Shown here in pieces: positions 39,570 through 48,436 of a DNA stretch of 64,000 bases. Below the pieces are notes generated by a model. That model searched no databases. It had not been told where the DNA came from and saw only the letters and a list, made by a program, of their open reading frames with translations. Source of the stretch: Paenibacillus monticola (GTDB lineage Bacteria; Bacillota; Bacilli; Paenibacillales; Paenibacillaceae); the NCBI RefSeq assembly GCF_009664975.1, contig NZ_WJXB01000007.1:186001-250000 (forward strand), read 5' to 3'. Numbering within the stretch: position 1 is the stretch's first letter; every line of letters begins with the position of its first letter. The position numbers and the translations under genes were made by a program.

Positions 39570-40889
39570 TTAAGGTAGAAATGCTGCAATCGGGTTCGTC
39601 CACTGCTGCTTCAGCTCAGACGCATAAATCCAACGCTTCTTGTTGTATACCCAGCGTGTGGCGGGGAGCTCTTGTAAGAGTTCTTCTCCAGATCCTGCAT
39701 CCAGAACGACGAAGCTTGCTGGATTGCCGGTAGAAACACCGTATTCCGGAACACCAGCGATAGCCGCTGGAAGATGCGTCAGCATCCGTAGTATCGTATC
39801 CAGATCCTCTTCACTAGCCAGATGTGCAGCATAGGCAGTCATAAGTCCAATCTGCAGCATATCTCCCCGACCGAACGGGTGGAACGGGTCTTGAATATTG
39901 TCGGAGGCCGCCGCAACGGGAATTCCGGCTTTCAAAAGTTCCTTGACGCGCGTGAGACCACGTCTTACGTTCCCATGATCACCACGGCCCTGCAGATACA
40001 GATTGACTACGGGAAGCGTGACTGTGCCAATACCCGCATCTGCCATTTTGCCAATCAGCCGGTCGGCTTCCTTCTGGGCCATCGCGGAGAGTGAACATAG
40101 ATGACCCGCCGTTGCCATTCCCCCATAGCCGTGCAACAGGACTTGGTCGCAATAGAAATCGATCGTCTTGACTTCAGGATCGTCAGATTCATCGCAATGC
40201 AGATCAATCGGCCGGTTAAATGCTGTCGCGAGCTCGAACGCCCAACGGATTCCAGCTTCTGGGTCAGGTGCAAGATGGGGGGCTCCGCCGACGCCGTCAA
40301 TACCCATTCGCAACGTCTCCTCAGCAAACTCAGTGATCCCTCGGTGGTTGGCGGAATCATAGAAATACATGGGAAAATACTGAATGTCGACGAAATCCTT
40401 CACCGTCTCCCTAGCTTCTAGAGCTGCCTCTACCGTACGGAATGCAACCTCACGTCCAAGATGAAAGGGAACGTCGAGATGACTACGAAGTGTGAGACTA
40501 CCGAAGGAAGCCGCTCGAAGTGCCGACTTAATGATCCGTTCTCTGATCAATTCTTTACTGAACGACGGAACGACGGAGCGATAATTCTCGATCGCTTCCA
40601 AGAGTGTTCCCGAACGATTGCGGACATGGGCGATAGAATATGCTTTGTCTAGATGCATATGGACATCTACAAATCCGGGCAGGAGCACCCGCTCCTGCAG
40701 ATCGATTTCCCGGGTTGTCCGAAGCTCATCGAAATTTAGCTTGGAGATCGGCAGGTGCCGATCTGAGATAACAAGCCCTTCCTGAGCTTCAATGGAAGAC
40801 CACTTCCCATCTTTGATCCTTAACTTGAACAACCCGCCGCCCGCCGCAAGGGGCAACCTTACGTTTATGACTTCCAGATCATCCAGCAT
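39570..40889 (-). CDS. cytosine-deaminase-like amidohydrolase
   Basis: A 439-residue amidohydrolase. The ATG at 40889 is used because the GTG three codons earlier abuts the AAAGGAA site. Metal-site motifs are intact: VHMHLD, DLHCDESDD, AGHL and ASDNIQDPFHPFG. It resembles the CodA/atrazine-chlorohydrolase branch and is a paralogue of the other amidohydrolase in this operon, but keeps the His in HCDE that the other has lost. Two such hydrolases suggest sequential or alternative ring hydrolysis. The gene follows the permease by 31 bases. Confidence 0.86.
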   Translation of the reverse strand: MLDDLEVINVRLPLAAGGGLFKLRIKDGKWSSIEAQEGLVISDRHLPISKLNFDELRTTREIDLQERVLLPGFVDVHMHLDKAYSIAHVRNRSGTLLEAIENYRSVVPSFSKELIRERIIKSALRAASFGSLTLRSHLDVPFHLGREVAFRTVEAALEARETVKDFVDIQYFPMYFYDSANHRGITEFAEETLRMGIDGVGGAPHLAPDPEAGIRWAFELATAFNRPIDLHCDESDDPEVKTIDFYCDQVLLHGYGGMATAGHLCSLSAMAQKEADRLIGKMADAGIGTVTLPVVNLYLQGRGDHGNVRRGLTRVKELLKAGIPVAAASDNIQDPFHPFGRGDMLQIGLMTAYAAHLASEEDLDTILRMLTHLPAAIAGVPEYGVSTGNPASFVVLDAGSGEELLQELPATRWVYNKKRWIYASELKQQWTNPIAAFLP

Positions 40890-40920
40890 GATCGCCACTT
40901 CCTTTCGAGTTGTCGTTTCT

Positions 40921-41802
40921 CTATCCTTCTGACGATTTCATCTCGGATTCATGCCAAGAGCTAAGCATCCACTTGGAGAAGGCGTTGACCAGAAGGAAAA
41001 AAGTGATACCGAGCAGAGATGCCGAGAATCCACAAGCGAACAAGTATGGAGTTCGGAGACGGGAGGCGGCGACGGTAATTGCATAACCTAAGCCTCCCTG
41101 CCCACCACCAATGCCAGCGATATATTCGCCAACGATGGCTCCGATGACAGCAAGTGTACAGGAAATCTTGAGTCCGGCGACGATGTAGGGCAGTGCAGAC
41201 GGCAAGCGCAGACGGAACATGGTTTGAAAAGGTGAGGCGTTATACAGGTAGAACAGGTTCTTCATATTGTGGTCGGTTGAGTTAAGTCCAATTAATGTAT
41301 TGGACAGCATGGGGAAAAATCCGATGAGGAATGCGATAATGACGATTGCATTGACCCCGGCACCAAACCAAATGACGATGATCGGTGCGATGGCAACGAT
41401 CGGTATCGTTTGCATAATAATGGCATACGGGTAGATGCTTCTCTCGACAAGCTTGGAACTTGCCAAAATGATCGCAAATCCAACTCCTAGCACGACACTC
41501 AGCAGAAAGCCAATTACCGATTCGATGATCGTCGTCCATACTGATACCCACAGATTCGCGGCGTTCTCCGTTGCAGCAAGAACGATATCGGACGGTTTGG
41601 GCAGTAAATAAGGTTTAATGTCGGCCAGCCGGCAGAACAGTTCCCACCCTCCAACAAATATCACGAATGCGATGATGGGAGGCAGCAGCGTTTTCCACCA
41701 TGACCACCCGAATTTATAAGCTTTCCTCTCCGCCGCGACTCGCGGGTTTGTCTCTGATAGAGAGTACATACCAGGATCTGCGGTAATGACTTCTTTCCTC
41801 AT
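40921..41802 (-). CDS. ABC transporter permease, SsuC/TauC type
   Basis: A 293-residue membrane protein with about six helices (first at about 37-57). The coupling motif is LPSALPYIVAGLKISCTLAVIGAIVGEYI. The ATG follows AAAGGAG nine bases upstream. It starts six bases after the stop of the FAD oxidase gene. With the ATPase and lipoprotein it forms an importer of the nitrate/sulfonate/pyrimidine-precursor class. Confidence 0.9.
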   Translation of the reverse strand: MRKEVITADPGMYSLSETNPRVAAERKAYKFGWSWWKTLLPPIIAFVIFVGGWELFCRLADIKPYLLPKPSDIVLAATENAANLWVSVWTTIIESVIGFLLSVVLGVGFAIILASSKLVERSIYPYAIIMQTIPIVAIAPIIVIWFGAGVNAIVIIAFLIGFFPMLSNTLIGLNSTDHNMKNLFYLYNASPFQTMFRLRLPSALPYIVAGLKISCTLAVIGAIVGEYIAGIGGGQGGLGYAITVAASRLRTPYLFACGFSASLLGITFFLLVNAFSKWMLSSWHESEMKSSEG

Positions 41803-41808
41803 CTCACA

Positions 41809-43158
41809 TCACTCCTTTATCGTTTCCTGTACAGCGGGAATTTGCAGTTTGCCAGGGTTAAGTAGTGAATGCGGGTCGTTCGCTCGCTTGGCTGCAAGCA
41901 TAGCGTCCATTTGTCCTCGTCCGCCCATTTCGAGTCTCCATGTATGGGGATCGTTAATTCCGACGCCAATAGAAAGGAAGAACGTAATGATCTCGTATAA
42001 CCGTTCATTAGTCGTATAGCGAATGATAGGCAGCGCAGCTGGGACAATTATGCCCGCCGAACGCATGAATTCGAGGTGCAAAAGAACTTCATCACCAAAT
42101 TCAGCCTTGATTTGACTGATTTGCTTAGGGAAATCAACCGGATGGAAGCCCGCCTGGAGATAGGTAAGCGTTGGGTCTGTCTTTAGAGCCCATAGGGTGG
42201 TGTGGTTCCATGTAAAATCAGATAGACCAATGGTGGTGTGGTATAGATCAGAGGGGATGACATAGCCGATTCGTCCGCCTACCGCAGTGGCATGAGCTGC
42301 AAGTGCCTGCTCGGTGCCATCCTCGGTCTCTAGTAAGCACGCGCTCGCCCCTGGCTCAAGGTGCTTCACGATCGGTTTGAAGAATGAAGGTATTGGCCAT
42401 TCAACGGGAGTGACCAACCGCTTGCGGATGGAGTCGTCCATAGCAACTGCATGAGAGAATTGGAAAGCTGCTTCAAAATCATCAAATTGCACAACCGTCT
42501 GCTTCCAGGACACCTTCGTTGAGATTGGAATCTTCAGCTCCGTCAGGATGCCATTAGTTCCATAATTATGAATGTATGCAACCAGATCTGACCCACTGAT
42601 AACAAGTCTCCGGGGAGTCTCCTCCATCGTGTACACGATGGCCTCCAGCACGTTACCATCCCATAGGTTCCCCCAGGTAATGGAGCCGATGCCGCCGGAG
42701 CCACCGCAGACGAATCCGCCTACCGATGCCTTCATGAATGTACTGGGATAAATCCGCAGCTCTTTGTTTTGCTCACGAAGAAGTTTCTCCAGTGCTCCAA
42801 GGCGAACACCTGCCTGAACTCTGGCGTACTCGTTCGTCACTTCCTGTACGGTATTTAGTCGGCTGAGATCTAGCACAATACCGCCTTCTAGAGGTACCGA
42901 CTGACCATAATTCCCGGTTCCCGATCCACGCGTTGTGATGGGAATTCCGTGACGGTATGCGAATCCGAGTACCAAGGGCACCTGTTCCTCTGTCTCCGGA
43001 ATGACGATAGCATCAGCTCGCTTGTCTCGGAGTAGCGGCTCTAGGACGGGGGAATACCAATAATAATCCTTCGAGAGTTTTTCACGCTGGTCGAAATCGA
43101 GGAGCAGCTTTTCCATTCCGACTAAATCCACCAATTCCTGTATCCATCCAACTGTCAT
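41809..43158 (-). CDS. FAD-linked oxidase, GlcD-like
   Basis: A 449-residue flavoprotein of the PCMH (FAD_binding_4) family. The pyrophosphate-binding stretch RGSGTGNYGQSVPLEGG lies at about 75-92, VQAGVRLGALEKLL at about 114-127, and SVGGFVCGGSGGIGSITWG at about 145-163. The family oxidises hydroxy acids or alcohols, transferring electrons to quinone. Its C-terminal part is less typical. Lying inside the transport/hydrolase operon it probably oxidises a pathway intermediate. Confidence 0.83.
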   Translation of the reverse strand: MTVGWIQELVDLVGMEKLLLDFDQREKLSKDYYWYSPVLEPLLRDKRADAIVIPETEEQVPLVLGFAYRHGIPITTRGSGTGNYGQSVPLEGGIVLDLSRLNTVQEVTNEYARVQAGVRLGALEKLLREQNKELRIYPSTFMKASVGGFVCGGSGGIGSITWGNLWDGNVLEAIVYTMEETPRRLVISGSDLVAYIHNYGTNGILTELKIPISTKVSWKQTVVQFDDFEAAFQFSHAVAMDDSIRKRLVTPVEWPIPSFFKPIVKHLEPGASACLLETEDGTEQALAAHATAVGGRIGYVIPSDLYHTTIGLSDFTWNHTTLWALKTDPTLTYLQAGFHPVDFPKQISQIKAEFGDEVLLHLEFMRSAGIIVPAALPIIRYTTNERLYEIITFFLSIGVGINDPHTWRLEMGGRGQMDAMLAAKRANDPHSLLNPGKLQIPAVQETIKE

Positions 43159-43198
43159 CAGCTGATCCTCCTCTCCCTATTTGTTCAAATATTTCTCG

Positions 43199-43244
43199 AA
43201 GAAGCGGGTACCGTCCATAAAAGGACGACGAAACCGTTTCTTCT
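43199..43244 (-). repeat. repeated hairpin element, copy 2
   Basis: GAAGCGG pairs with CCGTTTC (one wobble) and CCGTCC with GGACG, with the same layout and largely the same bases as the element at 2566-2612. It lies 17 bases past the ATPase stop, inside the operon, so here it may cause partial termination or protect the upstream mRNA. Confidence 0.6.
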
Positions 43245-43260
43245 TGTATGAGTCAGTGAC

Positions 43261-44046
43261 TCAGTGCTTCAGCGCATCTGAAACGGAGCGGACGATCTGC
43301 CCAAATTCTGGGGTGGTTCGGAAAGATTCGCTACGTGGAAACGGGACAGGTACGTCAATTACTGCGGCTATCTTTCCAGGTCTAGGTGTCATGACAGCAA
43401 TTCGAGTAGACAAAAATACAGCTTCAAAAACATTATGCGTGACGAACAATACGGTCATTTCCTGATCTTGGCTCCAGAGGTCAAGTAGCTCAAGCTGAAG
43501 TGTCTGCCTAGTAATCTCGTCCAGTGCGCCAAACGGTTCGTCCATCAGCAGTAGCTTCGGTTTGGATATAAGCGCTCTGGCAATCGAGGCCCGCATCTTC
43601 ATCCCCCCGGACAGCTGTCTGGGCATGGATTTCATGTAATCCTTCAGTCCCACTAACTCAAGTACGCGTTCTGCTTCCAATTGACGTTCCTTACGCGATA
43701 AACCACGTATCGCCAACGGAAGGGATACGTTGTCAATAACAGAGCTCCAGGGCAACAACGTATGGTCCTGGAAGACAAAGGCCGTATCACTCTGCTTGCG
43801 GGCCTGCTTGGGAGTAGTTCCCATGACCTCAAGTGTTCCATCCGTTGGTCCAGACAAGCCGGTGATCATCTTGAAGATCGTCGACTTGCCGCAGCCAGAG
43901 GGGCCGACAAAGCTGAGAAACTCGCCTTCGTTAATGGAGAGATTCACGTCTTTAACAGCGACGGTTCCGTCGGGATACACTTTGGACAGTTGTCCCATGC
44001 GCACCCTTTCTTTTCTAACCGCAGTCAATTCCATATGTTGTTGCAT
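43261..44046 (-). CDS. ABC transporter ATP-binding protein, SsuB/TauB type
   Basis: A 261-residue ATPase. Walker A is GPSGCGKST at about 53-61, the Q-loop is in AFVFQDHTLLPW, the signature LSGGM, Walker B LLLMDEPFGALD and the switch His in VTHN. It energises the importer formed with the SsuC-type permease and NMT1-type lipoprotein. The ATG lies 5 bases after AAGGAG and 10 bases after the creatininase-family gene. Confidence 0.92.
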   Translation of the reverse strand: MQQHMELTAVRKERVRMGQLSKVYPDGTVAVKDVNLSINEGEFLSFVGPSGCGKSTIFKMITGLSGPTDGTLEVMGTTPKQARKQSDTAFVFQDHTLLPWSSVIDNVSLPLAIRGLSRKERQLEAERVLELVGLKDYMKSMPRQLSGGMKMRASIARALISKPKLLLMDEPFGALDEITRQTLQLELLDLWSQDQEMTVLFVTHNVFEAVFLSTRIAVMTPRPGKIAAVIDVPVPFPRSESFRTTPEFGQIVRSVSDALKH

Positions 44047-44055
44047 CTCCTCTCC

Positions 44056-44859
44056 TTATTCCTTCAAAGATTCCATGTCAAATGTTGCAATCTCCAGCAG
44101 AGCCTCTGCCAGAAGCGGTCCCGCCTTGTTCAGCATGGCCTCTCCCCGCTCAGGGCTCGCTTTGGTTGCATCGCCAGCGATTCCGCTGAGAGAGATATCT
44201 TTCATCACCCAAGCAAAAGATTTGGAACGGAAGGAGAATGATGTCGACTGGGGAAACCTCGGCATCTCCCGTAGAGCCAATTCAGGATGAACCCATTCCG
44301 GGCAGACTGCCATGACTAGAGAGGTCTCCACGTCTCCCGCGTGAATGCCGCTTGCCTTCTCTTCGTCGTCAGTAAATGAATCACTGTAATGGACCGAACC
44401 CGGATCAAGACGATACACGGCAAGTCCAGTTGCGATACGAATCTCCCTCGCCATCATGCCAAGTAAGTCAGCGTTGCCGCCATGCGTATTAAACAGCAGC
44501 AGCTTCTTAAATCCGCTGCTGGCGACGGATGCGCTAATATCCTGAAGCACCATCATTAAAGTTTGGGCTGACAATGTGAACGTACCTGGAGATTCAGCGT
44601 GCTCGGTACTTTTACCGTAATTAATAGAAGGAAGTAGCCAGATCGGGGCATCCTCGGGAAGGTATTTGAAAGCTTCCGCGAGCAATGCCTCCCCCAGCAG
44701 TGTATCTGTGTAGACAGGCATATGAGGTCCATGCTGCTCAATGGCACCTACAGGAAGGACGATCAGCACATCCTCCTTCGGCATCGTTTTGATTTCCTGA
44801 GTCGTCAGTCTTGGTAGAAAATGGCGATCAAAAGCATTTCCGTTATATCTGAATCCCAA
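44056..44859 (-). CDS. creatininase-family amidohydrolase
   Basis: A 267-residue metal-dependent amidase. I place the start at the TTG at 44859, five bases after AGGTGA; an earlier TTG at 44880 has no site. Family motifs are LPVGAIEQHGPHMPVYTD (metal ligands Glu, His, Asp), NYGKSTEH, LFNTHGGNADL and GIHAGDVETSL. Members hydrolyse creatinine, formamide derivatives or mycofactocin precursors. As the first gene of the operon, divergent from a DeoR regulator, it likely performs a cyclic-amide opening step. Confidence 0.86.
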   Translation of the reverse strand: MGFRYNGNAFDRHFLPRLTTQEIKTMPKEDVLIVLPVGAIEQHGPHMPVYTDTLLGEALLAEAFKYLPEDAPIWLLPSINYGKSTEHAESPGTFTLSAQTLMMVLQDISASVASSGFKKLLLFNTHGGNADLLGMMAREIRIATGLAVYRLDPGSVHYSDSFTDDEEKASGIHAGDVETSLVMAVCPEWVHPELALREMPRFPQSTSFSFRSKSFAWVMKDISLSGIAGDATKASPERGEAMLNKAGPLLAEALLEIATFDMESLKE

Positions 44860-44888
44860 ACTACTCACCTCATACTTCAAATTTTAAA

Positions 44889-44909
44889 TATGTTACATAA
44901 TATAACATA
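44889..44909. promoter_or_regulatory. palindrome, candidate DeoR operator
   Basis: TATGTTA-N7-TAACATA is a perfect 7-bp dyad 30 bases upstream of the first gene of the operon, within the 297-base divergent region shared with the DeoR-type regulator. The rest of the region (44910-45156) is AT-rich with no other clear element. Confidence 0.45.
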
Positions 44910-45156
44910 GTAGCACGAAATTGTTCTCCTATTCTGGTGAATGCTGATATTTTAAGCTGCATTCAGTATTCGGAGTCACTTAAAATAACATTTGTATATC
45001 ATATATATCACACAAACGAAAGCTTGCATAGCATTAATTCACATCAAACGAACATAATTTCTCAATTTCTTACTGACAACTGAACATTTGAAAGATATAA
45101 TTGTTAAAAATACTGGTAAAAATGCGATTATACTGATTTAGGGGAGGAATCATCAC

Positions 45157-45933
45157 ATGCTCATGGGAACAAGACAACATGAAATCATGAAGTTGCTTGA
45201 GCTTAAGCAACAAGTAACGATCATAGAACTTGCAGAGGTGTTCAAAGTCTCGCAGATGACTATACGCCGTGATCTGGACCAATTGCATTCTGAGGGCAGA
45301 ATTCAGCGTTCCCACGGTGGAGCGGTTAAGGTCAAAAGATTTATGGGCGCCGATTACGATCAACGGGCGAACGAAAACAAAGCTGAGAAACTTGCCATTG
45401 CAAGGGAAGCCGTGAACCATATCGAGGATGGGATGAGCATTATTCTGGATGCAGGGACAACGGTCGCGGGGATGGTGGAAGAATTAGAGAAGTTCAAAGG
45501 TCTAAAAATCATTACCCGTGATTTGCACACGGCACTGCTTCTCTCCAACGAAGAGAGATTCGGCAGTTTCGACGTCTACTGTACGGGAGGCCGGTTAAGC
45601 AAGTGGGCTTACAGCTTAGACGGCATCTATACGGAGAAGATGCTTGCTTCTTTGACAGTGGATGTGGCCTTCCTTACTTGTGAAGCCATTTCTCATGCCA
45701 AGGGAGCTATGGCCTGGTCGCCCGTGCTAGTGGGTGCTAGACAGAGCGCGATGAACGCGGCTGATAAGAATATTCTACTGGTCGATTCGACCAAGTTCAG
45801 TTATAACTCACTCGCGATCTTCGCCAGTCTTGACTCATTCGATGAGATTATTACGGAGAGTGGACTTGATGAAGACGAAGCAGATGTTTATACGAATGCT
45901 GGCTACCCGCTTCGCATCGTGCCTGTCACGTAG
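45157..45933 (+). CDS. DeoR/GlpR-family transcriptional repressor
   Basis: A 258-residue regulator. The N-terminal HTH (about 6-58) reads IIELAEVFKVSQMTIRRDLDQL with the typical RSHGGA end. The DeoRC effector domain (about 75-235) has the phosphosugar-type segments LDAGTTVAGM, CTGGRLSKW and LLVDSTKF. GGGGAGG lies 9 bases before the ATG. It is divergent from the eight-gene operon and probably represses it until an inducer (often a phosphorylated intermediate) binds. Confidence 0.9.
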   Translation: MLMGTRQHEIMKLLELKQQVTIIELAEVFKVSQMTIRRDLDQLHSEGRIQRSHGGAVKVKRFMGADYDQRANENKAEKLAIAREAVNHIEDGMSIILDAGTTVAGMVEELEKFKGLKIITRDLHTALLLSNEERFGSFDVYCTGGRLSKWAYSLDGIYTEKMLASLTVDVAFLTCEAISHAKGAMAWSPVLVGARQSAMNAADKNILLVDSTKFSYNSLAIFASLDSFDEIITESGLDEDEADVYTNAGYPLRIVPVT

Positions 45934-46492
45934 TCGCCCCAACAGAAACTAAACCCAAAAGAAGACTGTAGACAAATAGGGTATTCAGAACTTGTCCCTA
46001 AGTGCTGATACCCTACAAAATGAGGAAAATGACTGTAAAAGCACATATGGTGAAATCCTGCGAATTCATGAGCCTGAGTGAGAAAACTAAATCATATTAA
46101 GGGAGCTTAACATGAATAAGCAGATAGTTTAGTTTAGTGTCGGACACAGTAAATAGGCACGAGGCGACCCACATATTTTTCTTATTTCACGTTGTGTTTC
46201 AGTCGGCTATGATAGTTGTTCATGTTCTGAACGCCCGCCATGAATCCGTACTAAGTACGTTCTAATTTGATAAATGACCGCCAATCGCTTCATCCATTAT
46301 TTAGTCCGAATATGTCCTCCTCCTCCCCCAACTCCCAGAATGGCTTCTGTAGTATCAGCAAGCGTTCCCTATCGCAAATCCATATCGTAACATATATGCC
46401 ATAGTTTATATAAAATAAGCTGAATACGCTTTCGTTCCTCCCGTATGATATACAGTCTGATCTTATCAACAAGACAATAAGGAGGAGAACGA
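45934..46492. other. 559-base intergenic region with hairpin and scrap DNA
   Basis: A hairpin at 45977-46015 (TAGGGTAT with ATACCCTA) follows the DeoR stop but lacks a T run. A transposase-like scrap lies at 46182-46241. A cre-like sequence, TGAATACGCTTTCG (46421-46434, 12 of 14 consensus positions), lies about 60 bases upstream of the GH5 start. I see no intact gene. Confidence 0.5.
46182..46241 (-). pseudogene. possible IS1595-like transposase fragment
   Basis: The minus strand encodes MAGVQNMNNYHSRLKHNVK before a stop. VQNxNxYHSRLK resembles the C-terminal segment of IS1595-type transposases, but only about 12 residues match from memory and no inverted repeats were found. Treated as a possible scrap only. 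Confidence 0.3.
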
Positions 46493-48154
46493 ATGTCGTT
46501 TAGCCTGAAAAAGCTTGGCAAGGTTCTTTTAGTATGTGTGCTGCTTGTAGGTGGATACGCCTACTCGGGAAGCAGCGTTAAGGCTGAAGGTGGCGAGGGG
46601 TACTATCACACCGTAGGCAACAAAATCGTGGATTCAGCCGGAAACACGGCTGTATTTAACGGACTGAACTGGTTTGGTTTTGAGACCGGGAATTATTCAC
46701 CGCATGGGTTATGGTCGCGCTCTATGGATGATATGCTGGATCAGGTGAAAGCGAAAGGTTATAATCTGATCCGTCTACCTTTCTGCAGTCAGATGTTCGA
46801 TGCCAGTTCACAAGCTAATAGTATTGACTATGCCAAGAATCCCGATCTGGTAGGATTGAAGCCCATTGAGATTATGGATAAATTGATAGAAAAAGCCGGC
46901 AACCGCGGTATACGGATCTTCTTGGACCGTCACCGTCCAGACTCCGGCGGACAATCGGCATTGTGGTATACCCCTGCCTATCCGGAAACGCGGTGGATCA
47001 GCGATTGGGTCATGCTGGCAGGGCGGTATCTTAACAATCCAACAGTCATAGGGGCGGATCTGCACAATGAACCGCACGGCGATGTCAGCTGGGGCACCGG
47101 GGATACCGCGACCGATTGGCGTCTCGCCGCCCAGCGGGCGGGCAACGCGATTCAGGCCGTCAATCCACACTGGCTGATTATAGTCGAGGGCATCGAGAAG
47201 AACGTGCAAGGCAATACCAGCAGCTATTGGTGGGGCGGAAATCTGACCGGAGTACGGAACTATCCCGTCGTGCTGAATGTGCCCAATCAAGTCGTATACT
47301 CCCCGCATGACTACGGTCCAGGCGTCTCTTCACAGACCTGGTTCAGCGATCCTAATTTCCCTGCCAATATGCCGGCACTGTGGGATGCAACTTGGGGATA
47401 TATCAGCAAGGAAGGCATCGCGCCGCTGATTGCCGGCGAATTTGGTGGCCGCAGTGTAGATACCGCTTCGGTGGAAGGTCAGTGGCAAAATAAGCTTGTT
47501 GATTATATCAACACAAACCATCTGTACTGGACCTACTGGTCGCTGAATCCGAACAGCGGTGATACCGGCGGGCTGCTGCTTGATGACTGGGTTACCTGGA
47601 ATGCTCCCAAGCAACTGATGTTAGACCGTATCATGAAGCCGGTTGTATTTAATCCAGTCGGCGGCATTCCCGGCGGAGAACCGCAAACGGATGTGGTTCA
47701 TGTCACCCCACTCTACCGCATCGGTGAGACCGGAACCACTGTCAATTCAATAAGAGCCAACCTGCAGCTTAGTAGCAGTTCAACGATCTCGATTCCGCTA
47801 AGCGAGCTGTCCGTCCGCTACTGGTATACGAGCGATGGAGGCACGGGCCAGACTGTAGAAATCGACTACGCCGCTATGGGAAAAAGCAATCTCAACACAT
47901 CTATCGTTCCGCTAGGCACGCTGATTACCGGAGCAGATACTTACGCTGAGTTTTCTTTTGGAACGGGTGCGGGTACACTTTCGGCTTCAGGCAATAGCGG
48001 TGATATCCAATTCCGCATTTATAAAAATGACTGGTCTAACTATAATCAGGCCAATGACTATTCCTTCGCTCCCACTTTGACGAGCTATACCGCCAACAAT
48101 CGGATTACGATTTACCACAAGGGTGTTTTGATTTATGGCGAAGAGCCGAAATGA
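46493..48154 (+). CDS. secreted GH5 endoglucanase with C-terminal CBM3
   Basis: A 553-residue exported cellulase. The signal peptide ends near Ala31 (VKA). The GH5 barrel covers about 35-385, with acid/base Glu193 in LHNEPHG and nucleophile Glu316 in IAGEFGG. After a Gly/Pro linker (385-400) a CBM3 cellulose-binding domain spans about 402-550. It should cut internal beta-1,4-glucan bonds of cellulose outside the cell. GGAGGAG lies upstream of the ATG and a cre-like site further up suggests glucose repression. It stands alone. Confidence 0.93.
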   Translation: MSFSLKKLGKVLLVCVLLVGGYAYSGSSVKAEGGEGYYHTVGNKIVDSAGNTAVFNGLNWFGFETGNYSPHGLWSRSMDDMLDQVKAKGYNLIRLPFCSQMFDASSQANSIDYAKNPDLVGLKPIEIMDKLIEKAGNRGIRIFLDRHRPDSGGQSALWYTPAYPETRWISDWVMLAGRYLNNPTVIGADLHNEPHGDVSWGTGDTATDWRLAAQRAGNAIQAVNPHWLIIVEGIEKNVQGNTSSYWWGGNLTGVRNYPVVLNVPNQVVYSPHDYGPGVSSQTWFSDPNFPANMPALWDATWGYISKEGIAPLIAGEFGGRSVDTASVEGQWQNKLVDYINTNHLYWTYWSLNPNSGDTGGLLLDDWVTWNAPKQLMLDRIMKPVVFNPVGGIPGGEPQTDVVHVTPLYRIGETGTTVNSIRANLQLSSSSTISIPLSELSVRYWYTSDGGTGQTVEIDYAAMGKSNLNTSIVPLGTLITGADTYAEFSFGTGAGTLSASGNSGDIQFRIYKNDWSNYNQANDYSFAPTLTSYTANNRITIYHKGVLIYGEEPK

Positions 48155-48315
48155 AACAAACGTTGTTGAGCAAAAGGGCACCTGCTAGTTCCAAAGATAG
48201 CGAGAGTCTGATGCGGCTGCAGAATCTGTATGACAGGTGCAGCCGGAGGCCGTGTTTGTGGGAGGCGTCCACTGACTCCGATCGGTATGACGGTGGCTGA
48301 TTTTTACTCCTATAA
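48155..48315. other. structured 3' region after the cellulase gene
   Basis: GCACCTG (near 48179) can pair with CAGGTGC (near 48234), giving a large imperfect stem-loop, followed later by a TTTTT run at 48301. No gene is seen. It may carry the cellulase terminator. Confidence 0.3.
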
Positions 48316-48341
48316 TTAAAAAAACCACGCTAGGCGTGGTT
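48316..48341 (-). terminator. terminator after the DUF1848 gene
   Basis: AACCACGC (48323-48330) and GCGTGGTT (48334-48341) form a perfect 8-bp stem with a 3-base loop; on the minus strand a run of seven T follows. Confidence 0.8.
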
Positions 48342-48374
48342 CACAAAAGAGATATATAAGTTACCCGCAGGCAT
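48330..48374 (-). CDS. 14-codon ORF with strong ribosome site, function unknown
   Basis: On the minus strand AGGGAGGTGAG lies 6 bases before an ATG that opens MPAGNLYISFVNHA and stops inside the terminator stem. A perfect 12-bp stem (48362-48373 with 48398-48409) covers the start codon while the ribosome site lies in the loop, as in type I toxin mRNAs of Bacillus relatives. It could be a small peptide gene, a shortened holin-like toxin, or chance in the DUF1848 3' region. Confidence 0.3.
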   Translation of the reverse strand: MPAGNLYISFVNHA

Positions 48375-48436
48375 AAACGCTCACCTCCCTGGTGTGCTGC
48401 CTGCGGGTATTACTATTTTCCAGCAATAAAATCTAA

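Noticed and set aside
43730..44290. 186-codon plus-strand frame over the ABC ATPase and creatininase genes
   Set aside because: Both opposing genes have intact family motifs; the frame is a by-product of their codon use.
44881..45156. Possible TPP riboswitch before the transporter operon
   Set aside because: The conserved CTGAGA and ACCTGATCTGG segments are absent; only AT-rich sequence and a dyad are present.
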